NCBI GenBank assembly: GCA_027011425.1
Contig: JALUZX010000548.1
Span: 1 to 7,547, forward strand
Origin: Planctomycetota bacterium
Lineage (GTDB): Bacteria; Planctomycetota; UBA1135; JALUZX01
Direction of reading: 5' to 3'
DNA length: 7,547 nucleotides
How positions within the stretch are numbered: position 1 is the stretch's first letter; every line of letters begins with the position of its first letter. The notes under the pieces were generated by a model. That model was not told the origin of the DNA. It saw nothing but the letters and a program-made list of their open reading frames with translations, and searched no databases. Both the position numbers and the translations under genes were made by a program. Of the stretch, positions 1-6,259 are shown piece by piece.

Positions 1-39
1 CCGGAAGAACTCCGCGAAAAAAGAAGAGAACCGGGGGAT

Positions 40-387
40 TCAGCCCTCTTCCCGGCCCGTGCGCTTCAAGGGCCGGCCCACCTTCTCCTCCACGGAGCGG
101 ACCTTGGTCCCGAGCCGCCCTTCCCGGCCCCTGCGGTAGTCGATCTTGACCGAGCAGGTGATCCGGTCGCAGTCCTCCCGCATCCTTTCGAAGCACTTCC
201 CGATCACCTCCATCACCTCCTCCCAGGTCCCTTCCAGGACCGTTCCCATGGGGGTGAGCAGGTAGTCCAGGCCGCTTCGGTCCACGATGTCCAGGGACCG
301 TGCCACGAAGGGAGAGACGCCCTCCCCCTTGCCCAGGGGGGTCATGCTGAATTCCGCCAGAACTTCCCGGGGAGTCTTTTCACCCAT
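40..387 (-). CDS. MTH1187/YqgV-family thiamine-binding-like protein
   Basis: This 115-residue protein matches my memory of the MTH1187/YqgV family (Pfam Thiamine_BP type), small ferredoxin-like-fold cytosolic proteins of about 100 residues; some members bind thiamine or related pyrimidines. Visible family hallmarks are the N-terminal strand VLAEFSMTPLGKGEGVSPFVA, the central LLTPMGTVLEGTWEEVMEVI, and the C-terminal KIDYRRGREGRLGTKVRSVEEKVG region. The start chosen is the ATG at 385-387, because a perfect AGGAGG lies seven bases before it; an in-frame ATG ten codons upstream (417) has no such site and would place the AGGAGG inside the gene. It is transcribed divergently from the neighbouring plus-strand gene and has no obvious link to lysine synthesis. 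The family call is fairly secure; the physiological ligand is unknown. Confidence 0.8.
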   Translation of the reverse strand: MGEKTPREVLAEFSMTPLGKGEGVSPFVARSLDIVDRSGLDYLLTPMGTVLEGTWEEVMEVIGKCFERMREDCDRITCSVKIDYRRGREGRLGTKVRSVEEKVGRPLKRTGREEG

Positions 388-394
388 GGCCGCG

Positions 395-400
395 CCTCCT
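395..400 (-). promoter_or_regulatory. Shine-Dalgarno site fixing the start of the thiamine-binding-like gene
   Basis: On the minus strand this reads AGGAGG, seven bases before the ATG at 387-385. It favours the 115-residue product over a version ten residues longer. Confidence 0.75.
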
Positions 401-454
401 ATGGTTGGAAGAACCATGGAAACAAAACCTTAGGTCCCGAAAGGGAAACCCGCA

Positions 455-691
455 ATGGACGCCGAGAAGAAGCCCGGGAATCCCATGGAAAATCGGCTCG
501 AAGAGCTGGAACGGAGGGTGTCCCGCCTGGAGGCCGCCCTGGACCTGGTCCGGGGAGAGCGAGAGAAGGCCCAGGCCCGAAAAAAAGAGATCCAGCGCCG
601 CATGCTCCTGGAAAACCTCCCCCTTACGGCCCTCATCGTGGCTCTGGCCGTCCTAGCCGCCCAGTGGGTATGGCATCTCCTGGGATTTTGA
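455..691 (+). CDS. Small coiled-coil protein with a C-terminal membrane anchor, unrecognised
   Basis: I do not recognise this 78-residue protein. Residues 12-54 are almost all helix-forming and charged, with heptad-like spacing of Leu and Val (NRLEELERRVSRLEAALDLV), which suggests a coiled coil. Residues 55-73 (LPLTALIVALAVLAAQWVW) are hydrophobic and would form one membrane helix that ends the protein, so it looks tail-anchored with its N-terminus in the cytoplasm. The start at 455 has an AAGGGA eight bases upstream; an internal Met at codon 11 has only a weak site. The gene stands alone between a divergent neighbour and the lysine leader, and its stop codon lies in an inverted repeat. The patterned composition supports a real gene, but a function cannot be assigned. 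Confidence 0.6.
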   Translation: MDAEKKPGNPMENRLEELERRVSRLEAALDLVRGEREKAQARKKEIQRRMLLENLPLTALIVALAVLAAQWVWHLLGF

Positions 692-699
692 TCCCGGGA
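678..699. repeat. Inverted repeat across the stop codon of the small membrane-anchored gene
   Basis: Arms 678-686 and 691-699 pair over nine positions (one G-T wobble) around a TTTG loop. The stop codon TGA (689-691) lies in the loop and first arm base. The plus-strand hairpin is followed by A residues, not T residues, so it is not a standard intrinsic terminator. It could still slow transcription or protect the 3' end of the message. Confidence 0.45.
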
Positions 700-717
700 A
701 AAATAACGCTCCCCCCG

Positions 718-746
718 TTGCCCAACCGGCCCGGTGCCACTAGGAT
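718..746 (+). promoter_or_regulatory. Candidate sigma-70-type promoter for the lysine operon
   Basis: TTGCCC at 718-723 matches TTGACA at four of six positions. TAGGAT at 741-746 matches TATAAT at four of six. They are separated by 17 bases, the optimal spacing. Transcription would start near 752-754, a few bases before the ATG of the candidate leader ORF at 759. No better pair was noticed between 692 and 1041. Such matches can occur by chance, so this is tentative. Confidence 0.35.
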
Positions 747-758
747 TTCTCTCCAGCC

Positions 759-914
759 ATGATTCGAAGACACCGGAAGATCGACGCCTTCTCCGCCCCC
801 CGGCGGCCCGCCGGGCAGGGTCACGGTGTCTCCTCATCCCGGAAGGACCCTTCCAGGAGGTGTTTCGGGCCGGTCCCCGCAGGGGGCCCGGCCTGTTGCA
901 AGAAGGCCTCCTGA
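759..914 (+). CDS. Candidate leader peptide with tandem lysine codons before its stop
   Basis: An ATG-started frame of 51 codons ends in Cys-Cys-Lys-Lys-Ala-Ser-stop. The two AAG codons lie at 900-905 and the TGA at 912-914. The peptide begins MIRRHRKIDAF and is Arg-rich and low in complexity in the middle, so it need not be a functional protein. What matters is the position of the Lys codons: just after a strong hairpin (867-894) and just before another (913-935). That is where control codons sit in leader-peptide attenuators of amino-acid operons, and a lysine leader peptide has been reported for the Thermus thermophilus lysine cluster. There is no good Shine-Dalgarno before the ATG (AGGA at 742-745 is too far). 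If the promoter at 718-746 is right, the message would start only about five bases before the ATG, so translation would be nearly leaderless. It is longer than typical leader peptides. Confidence 0.35.
   Translation: MIRRHRKIDAFSAPRRPAGQGHGVSSSRKDPSRRCFGPVPAGGPACCKKAS
867..894 (+). promoter_or_regulatory. Strong GC hairpin in the lysW leader (possible anti-antiterminator)
   Basis: Bases 867-878 pair with 882-894 around a GCA loop, giving 12 base pairs, two of them G-T (874-886 and 867-894), with C889 bulged. It ends six bases before the tandem Lys codons at 900-905. No T-run follows, so it is not itself a terminator. Its 5' arm (871-877) is also complementary to 952-958, so forming this hairpin would leave the downstream terminator-like stem free to fold. 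The pairing is directly visible; the role is inference. Confidence 0.45.
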
Positions 915-935
915 ACGGCCCCGGCCGGGCCGTTC
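913..935 (+). promoter_or_regulatory. Perfect 9-bp hairpin at the leader ORF stop codon
   Basis: GAACGGCCC (913-921) pairs perfectly with GGGCCGTTC (927-935) around a five-base loop. The leader ORF stop codon (912-914) overlaps its first two bases, so a ribosome terminating there would keep it open. Its 3' half (923-931) is also exactly complementary to 885-893 in the preceding hairpin, so the two can exchange partners. A C-run follows instead of a T-run, which argues against termination here. Confidence 0.45.
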
Positions 936-951
936 CCCCCACGATTCCCCC

Positions 952-985
952 GGGACCGCTCCAGGTCCCTCACTCTTTCGTTCTG
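952..985 (+). terminator. Candidate attenuator terminator upstream of lysW
   Basis: GGGACC (952-957) pairs with GGTCCC (964-969) around a six-base loop, followed by a T-rich stretch (970-985, interrupted by C, A and G). The 6-bp stem and broken T-run make it a weak intrinsic terminator by textbook standards. Its 5' arm plus one base (952-958) can instead pair over seven positions with 871-877, which would prevent it from folding. It lies about 57 bases before lysW, inside the transcript expected from the 718-746 promoter. Confidence 0.3.
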
Positions 986-1029
986 CCTGGATCCACCGAT
1001 CCATCCCTTTCGCGGCGAACTCGTTTTCC

Positions 1030-1035
1030 AAGGAG
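1030..1035 (+). promoter_or_regulatory. lysW ribosome binding site
   Basis: AAGGAG lies six bases before the ATG at 1042. It decides the lysW start, because the same frame stays open upstream to a GTG at 826. The upstream portion encodes low-complexity sequence with no resemblance to LysW. Confidence 0.8.
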
Positions 1036-1041
1036 AACCCC

Positions 1042-1215
1042 ATGAGCAAGACTGTCGAATGCCCCGAATGCGGCGCAACCGTCACCTTCCCCGAGGACGT
1101 GATGCAGGGAGAGATCCTCTCCTGCCCGGACTGCGGAATCGAACTGGAAGTGCTTTCCCTGGACCCGCCCCAGGTGGGCCCGGCCCCGGAAGAGGAAGAG
1201 GACTGGGGCGAGTAG
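1042..1215 (+). CDS. lysW: LysW amino-group carrier protein
   Basis: LysW is the small acidic cytosolic carrier that protects the amino group of alpha-aminoadipate and delivers it to the later lysine enzymes. This 57-residue protein has two zinc-binding Cys pairs, CPEC at residues 7-10 and CPDC at 28-31, separated by a short beta-rich segment. A Pro- and Glu-rich tail ends in the hallmark EDWGE. In the family, the gamma-carboxyl of the last Glu (here Glu57) forms the bond to the AAA amino group, and the acidic surface docks onto basic patches of the partner enzymes. Length and architecture fit the usual 54-60 residues. It is first in the operon, 37 bases before lysX, with a good ribosome binding site. 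The next gene being of LysX type points to lysine rather than arginine as the product. Confidence 0.96.
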   Translation: MSKTVECPECGATVTFPEDVMQGEILSCPDCGIELEVLSLDPPQVGPAPEEEEDWGE

Positions 1216-1252
1216 AAAAAAATCCCCTGGAACGGCAAGGAAGGAAAATGAC

Positions 1253-2119
1253 ATGTCCACCCCCCGCGTCGGCCTCCTCCTCTCCCGGGTCCGCCTGGAG
1301 GAAAAGTATCTTCTCAAGGCTCTGGAAGAGAGAGGGGCCCAAGTAGAGATTCTGGACGACAGGAAGATCGTCTTCGATTTCCACCAGGACGGCTGGAACC
1401 GGTTCGATGTGGTCCTGGAGCGTTGCATCAACCACTCCCGGGCCCTCTACGCCCTTCGGATCCTCAATGACCGGGGCGTCCCCACGGTGAACCCCTGGAA
1501 GGTGGCCCTGGTCTGCGGCAACAAGCTGGAGACCACATCCGCCCTGGTCCGCGAGGGCATACCCACTCCCCGGTGCAGGATCGCCTTCACTCCGGAATCG
1601 GCGCTGGCAGCCATCGAGGAGATGGGATATCCGGTAGTCCTGAAACCTGCCGTGGGTTCCTGGGGCCGGCTCCTCTCCAAGGTCAACGACCGGGAGGCCG
1701 CCGAGGCGGTCCTGGAGCACAAGCAGATCCTGGGGAGCTACCACCACTCCATCTTCTACATCCAGGAGTTCATCGAGAAGCCCGCCCGGGACATCCGCTC
1801 CTTCGTTGTGGACGGCGAGACGATCTGCGCCATCTACCGCTACTCGGACCACTGGATCACCAACACCGCCCGGGGCGGGCGGGCCGAGAACTGCCCCGTC
1901 ACGGAAGAGGTGGACCGCCTCTCCCGGGCCGCCGCCCGGGCCGTGGGCGGAGGAGTTGTGGCCGTGGACCTTTTGGAGACCAGGGAAGGAAAGCTCCTGG
2001 TGAACGAGGTGAACTACACCATGGAATTCAAAAACAGCATCCACACCACGGGCGTGGACATCCCGGGCAAGGTGGCCGACTACGTCCTGCGGGTGGCCGA
2101 AAAAGGGAGGGCGTCGTGA
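1253..2119 (+). CDS. lysX: LysX, LysW-alpha-aminoadipate ligase
   Basis: LysX is an ATP-grasp ligase that joins alpha-aminoadipate to the C-terminal Glu of LysW, using ATP through an acyl-phosphate. The 288-residue length is normal. Visible family signatures are VVLKPAVGSWGRLLSKV (residues 128-144, with the ATP-contacting Lys131 and the glycine-rich loop), EHKQILG (155-161), FYIQEFIEKPARDIR (168-182), HWITNTARGGRAENCP (200-215), GGGVVAVDLLE (232-242) and NEVNYTMEFKNSIHTTGVD (251-269), where acidic and Asn residues bind Mg. The start at 1253 has AAGGAAGGA seven bases upstream. The stop overlaps the lysY GTG start by four bases. Motifs are close to Thermus LysX as I remember it, supporting AAA over glutamate as substrate. 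One apparent difference is Tyr255, where I recall His in the NEVNHTMEFKN motif. Confidence 0.95.
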   Translation: MSTPRVGLLLSRVRLEEKYLLKALEERGAQVEILDDRKIVFDFHQDGWNRFDVVLERCINHSRALYALRILNDRGVPTVNPWKVALVCGNKLETTSALVREGIPTPRCRIAFTPESALAAIEEMGYPVVLKPAVGSWGRLLSKVNDREAAEAVLEHKQILGSYHHSIFYIQEFIEKPARDIRSFVVDGETICAIYRYSDHWITNTARGGRAENCPVTEEVDRLSRAAARAVGGGVVAVDLLETREGKLLVNEVNYTMEFKNSIHTTGVDIPGKVADYVLRVAEKGRAS

Positions 2120-3150
2120 TCCGGGCCTCCCTCACCGGCGGGAGCGGTTACGTGGGAGGCGAACTCCTGCGCCTCCTTCTCGGCCATCCGGGCGTGGAGA
2201 TCGCCCAGGCGGCCTCGGCGAGCCGGACGGGCAAGTTCGTCCACACCGCCCACCCCAACCTCCGGGGCGTGACGGATCTCAAGTTCACCCACCCCGAGAC
2301 CCTGGAGCCCTGCGACGTGCTCTTCCTCTGCGAGCCCCACGGCAAGGCCGCCGGCCGGATCGAGACCTTCGCCTCCCTGGCGAAAAAGATCGTCGATCTC
2401 TCGGCGGACTTCCGCCTGGAGTCGGCGGCGGCCTACGAGAAATGGTACGGCTGGACCCATCCCGCGCCGGAATGGCTCCCCCGCTTCACTTACGGCCTGC
2501 CGGAATTCTTCCGGGAGGAGCTGAAAGGCGCGGACTACGCCTCGGGGGTGGGGTGCAACGCCACGGTCACCAACCTGGCCCTGGCCCCCCTGGCCCGCTC
2601 CGGCCTTCTCGAGCGGGCCGTCGTGGAGGTCAAGGTGGGCTCCTCCGAGGCCGGGGCCCGGCCCACCGAGGCCTCCCACCATCCCGAGCGGGCCCAGGCG
2701 GTCCGGCCCTTCAAGCTCACCGGCCACCGCCACCAGGCCGAGGTCCGCCGCGTCCTGGGGGAGGATTTCGAACTCCACTTCTCCGTCACCTCCGTCCCCC
2801 TGGTCCGGGGCGCCGCCGCCACGGCCCACTGTTTCCTCAAAGAACCCCTGGCGGAAAAGGATCTCTGGAAGCTCTACAGGTCCGCCTACGGCCCTGAGCC
2901 CTTCGTCCGCCTGGTGGCCCAGAAGACCGGAATCCACCGCTTCCCGGAGCCTGCCCTGCTGGCAGGGACCAATTTCTGCGACGTTGGTTTCGCCGCCGAC
3001 CCGGGCTCGCCGGGAAACCGGGTGATCGTCACGGCCGCCCTGGACAACCTGGTGAAGGGGGCCGCCGGAAGCGCCCTGCAGTGCATGAACCTCATGATCG
3101 GCCTGGACGAAGGGGAAGGCCTCTCCTTCCCGGGCCTGCATCCGCTCTAG
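2116..3150 (+). CDS. lysY: LysY, LysW-aminoadipate semialdehyde-forming reductase
   Basis: LysY is the ArgC-like NADPH-dependent dehydrogenase that reduces LysW-gamma-aminoadipyl phosphate to the 6-semialdehyde. The 344-residue protein begins with a Rossmann nucleotide-binding segment (LTGGSGYVGGELLRLL, residues 6-21). Next come LCEPHGKA (71-78), VDLSADFRL (93-101) and YGLPEFF (126-132). The catalytic cysteine is Cys147 in SGVGCNAT, and a GHRHQAE motif (203-209) supplies the active-site histidines. The C-terminal KGAAGSALQCMN is typical of the ArgC/LysY family. The start is GTG at 2116, overlapping the lysX stop as GTGA, with GGGAGGG (2105-2111) just upstream. The frame stays open far upstream inside lysX, but that portion is an out-of-frame read of lysX. 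The GCNAT form of the active site and the operon context favour LysY over ArgC. Confidence 0.94.
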   Translation: MIRASLTGGSGYVGGELLRLLLGHPGVEIAQAASASRTGKFVHTAHPNLRGVTDLKFTHPETLEPCDVLFLCEPHGKAAGRIETFASLAKKIVDLSADFRLESAAAYEKWYGWTHPAPEWLPRFTYGLPEFFREELKGADYASGVGCNATVTNLALAPLARSGLLERAVVEVKVGSSEAGARPTEASHHPERAQAVRPFKLTGHRHQAEVRRVLGEDFELHFSVTSVPLVRGAAATAHCFLKEPLAEKDLWKLYRSAYGPEPFVRLVAQKTGIHRFPEPALLAGTNFCDVGFAADPGSPGNRVIVTAALDNLVKGAAGSALQCMNLMIGLDEGEGLSFPGLHPL

Positions 3151-3170
3151 AACTGCTCCAGGAGAAAACC

Positions 3171-3990
<820 letters not shown>

Positions 3991-4001
<11 letters not shown>

Positions 4002-5181
4002 AGATTACGTCGTCCTGGAAAAAGAACATATGTCGGGCGGCATGGCCCGGAGGCCCGCCGTCATCGTCCGGGGCGAGGGGGCCCGGATCACCGACGCTTC
4101 CGGCAAGGAATACCTGGACCTCTCGGGGGCCCACGGCTGGGCCTCGGTGGGGCACTGTCACCCCGAGGTGACCCGGGCCATCGCCGCCCAGGCCGCCCGC
4201 CTGGTGATGCACACGGAAAACGGATACAACGACCAGCGGGCCCTCTGGTTCCGCGATCTCTCGGCCATACTCGAAAGAGAGGTGGGCTCCACCGAAAAAG
4301 GTCCCCTCACGAGAATCCATCCCTGCAACTCCGGCGCCGAGGCCGTGGAGGGGGCGATCAAGGCGGCCCGCTACTTCACCGGAAGGCCCGGGATCGTTGC
4401 GGCCAAGCGGGCCTTCCACGGCCGCACCCTGGGCGCCCTCTCGGCCACGTGGAAGCCCCACTACCGGGAGCCCTTCCTTCCTCTCGTGCCCGAATTCCAC
4501 CACGTCCCCTTCAACGACCCCTCGGTCCTGGAGGAGGCGGTGACGGAAAAGACCGCCGCCCTGCTCCTGGAGGTGGTCCAGGGCGAGGGCGGGGTCCACC
4601 CCGCGACGCCCGAATTCCTGGACGCGGCCCGGCGGATCTGCGACGAGAGGGGCGCCCTCCTGGTCTTCGACGAGATCCAGACCGGCATGGGACGGACGGG
4701 CAAGTGGTTCGCCTGCGGCCACTTCCAGGCCCGGCCCGATATTCTCCTTCTCGGAAAGGCCCTGGGCGGAGGGATCCCCATGGGCGCCGTCTGCTGGCGG
4801 CGGGAGATCGGGACCTTCGAGGCGGGACGGCACGCCTCCACCTTCGGAGGCGGCCCCCTTCCCTGCGCGGCGAGCCGGGCCGTCCTGGAGGTCATGGAAA
4901 AGGAAGACCTTCCCGGCCGGGCCGCCCGGCTCGGAGCCGAGGCCCTGGAGCGCTTGAAAAAGGAAAAGCCTCCCAAGGTCCGGGAGGTCCGGGGCCTGGG
5001 TCTCATGATCGGCCTGGAACTCAAGGTCAAGGTGAACCCCATCCTCCGGGCCCTGATGGAAAAGGGCGTCTGGGCCCTTCCCGCGGGCCCCACGGTGCTC
5101 CGCCTCCTGCCGCCCCTGGTCATCACCGAGGACGAGCTGAACCGGGCCCTGGACGTGATCCTGGAGGTTCTCCATGGATGA
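3991..5181 (+). CDS. lysJ: LysJ, LysW-lysine aminotransferase
   Basis: LysJ is a class III PLP-dependent aminotransferase, related to ArgD, that converts LysW-aminoadipate semialdehyde to LysW-lysine with glutamate as amino donor. The 396-residue length is normal. Recognisable elements are DLSGAHGWASVGHCHPEV (residues 43-60), the PLP phosphate-binding NSGAEAVEGAIKAARYFTG (113-131), AFHGRT (141-146), VVQGEGG, VFDEIQTGMGRTG with Asp227 contacting the PLP ring, and LLGKALGGG with Lys256 forming the Schiff base. The start at 3991 has GGAGA (3981-3985) five bases upstream. The gene overlaps lysZ by 11 bases and lysK by 8, so translation is probably coupled. In some organisms this enzyme also serves arginine synthesis; without an ArgX here, lysine is the straightforward reading. 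Confidence 0.93.
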
Positions 5182-6259
5182 GCAGGCCGCCCGGCTCCTG
5201 GAGGACCTGGTCGCCATCCCGAGCCCCTCGGCCCGGGAAGGGGAGGCCTCCCGGTTTCTCGTGGAGCGGATGAAAGCGCTCGGCCTGGAGGCCCGGGTGG
5301 ACGAGGCGGGAAACGCCGTGGGCTCCCGGGGGGGAGGAGAGAAGGAGATCCTTCTGCTCGGCCACATCGACACCGTGCCGGGGGAAGTCCCCATCCGCAG
5401 GGAGGGAAACCTCCTCTATGGAAGGGGGACGGTGGACGCCAAGGGGCCCCTCTGCGCCTTCGTCCTCGCCGCGGCCCGGGCCTCCCTGGGGCCGGGCTGG
5501 AAGGTCACCGTCACCGGCGCCGTGGAGGAGGAGGCCGCCACCTCCAGGGGCGCCCGCCACGTGCTCTCCTCGAGAAGCGCCCCGCCGGATTTCCTGGTCG
5601 TGGGCGAGCCCTCGGGCTGGGAGAGGGTCGCCCTGGGATACAAGGGGCGCCTTCTTCTGGACCTCACCCTCCGGGCCCCCCTCTCCCACTCGGCGGGCCT
5701 GGATCCCCTTCCTGCCGAGATGGGCGTTCGGGCCTGGGAGGAGGCCCGGGACTGGTGCGTCAGGTGGACCGGGGCAAAGGGCGTATTCTCCGCCTTCGCT
5801 TCCCTGGATCCCTCCCTCAGGTCCTTCCAAACCACCCGGGAAGGGACCCACGGGGTGGTGAAACTCGAGATGGGATTCCGCCTGCCCCCGGGCCTGAAAC
5901 CCGGGGAACTGAAGGACCAACTGACAGGCCTTTTGAAACCCATGGAGGGGGCGGAGATCCACCTGGCCTTCCGGGGGGCCGAGGAGGCCTGCCGCCTGCC
6001 CAGGAAAGGCCCCCTGGCGGGGGCCTTCCTGGCGTCGATCCGCGTCGAGGGAGGAAAGCCCAGGTTCGTGGTGAAGACAGGCACCTGCGACCTCAACGTC
6101 CTCCACGCCGCCTGGCCGGAGACTCCGGCCCTGGTCTACGGCCCGGGAGACAGCTCCCTGGACCACACCCCCGACGAACACATCGATCTCGAGGAATACG
6201 CCCGGGCCATCCGGGTCCTCCAGTCGGCCCTGGAACGATTGACGGGAGAAAAGAAATGA
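5174..6259 (+). CDS. lysK: LysK, LysW-lysine hydrolase
   Basis: LysK is an M20-family metallohydrolase, related to ArgE and DapE, that cleaves LysW-lysine to release free lysine and regenerate LysW. The 361-residue protein has the di-metal signature: LLGHIDTVPG (residues 61-70, His64 ligand and Asp66), YGRGTVDAKGPL with bridging Asp89, GAVEEEAATSRGARH with the acidic cluster Glu118-120 (catalytic base and a ligand), VVGEPSGW with Glu145, and the C-terminal DEHIDLEEY with His336. The start at 5174 lies inside the end of lysJ, with GGAGG (5163-5167) six bases before it. Its stop overlaps the next start as ATGA. DapE or ArgE would be alternatives by sequence alone, but the short N-terminal domain and the LysW operon decide for LysK. 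Confidence 0.92.
   Translation: MDEQAARLLEDLVAIPSPSAREGEASRFLVERMKALGLEARVDEAGNAVGSRGGGEKEILLLGHIDTVPGEVPIRREGNLLYGRGTVDAKGPLCAFVLAAARASLGPGWKVTVTGAVEEEAATSRGARHVLSSRSAPPDFLVVGEPSGWERVALGYKGRLLLDLTLRAPLSHSAGLDPLPAEMGVRAWEEARDWCVRWTGAKGVFSAFASLDPSLRSFQTTREGTHGVVKLEMGFRLPPGLKPGELKDQLTGLLKPMEGAEIHLAFRGAEEACRLPRKGPLAGAFLASIRVEGGKPRFVVKTGTCDLNVLHAAWPETPALVYGPGDSSLDHTPDEHIDLEEYARAIRVLQSALERLTGEKK

Larger units (their letters stand above)
692..1041 (+). other. Gene-poor 350-base leader region upstream of lysW
   Basis: No conventional gene is evident here. Open frames across it translate to low-complexity Pro/Arg/Gly-rich sequence, the usual product of non-coding GC-rich DNA. It contains a promoter-like element, a 51-codon leader ORF, three adjacent hairpins with competing pairings, and the lysW ribosome binding site. 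I found no lysine-riboswitch core and no T-box core (AGGGUGGNACCGCG). The segment from about 970 to 1029 is pyrimidine-rich and otherwise featureless. Confidence 0.6.

Noticed and set aside
430..942. Minus-strand 170-codon frame over the small gene and leader
   Set aside because: Arg/Ser/Pro-rich with no motif, and it overlaps the patterned coiled-coil gene on the plus strand.
826..1041. In-frame N-terminal extension of LysW from a GTG at 826
   Set aside because: The extra 72 residues are low-complexity Pro/Arg/Gly sequence, unlike any LysW. The ATG at 1042 has a good AAGGAG and gives the normal family length.
692..1041. Lysine riboswitch (L-box) or T-box leader
   Set aside because: I could not find the conserved lysine-riboswitch core. 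The GGGACCGCT near 952 only loosely resembles the T-box sequence: it lacks the AGGGUGG part, and no specifier stem was seen.
1573..2115. Long in-frame extension upstream of LysY
   Set aside because: It is an out-of-frame read of lysX. The GTG at 2116 has a strong Shine-Dalgarno and starts directly at the Rossmann motif.
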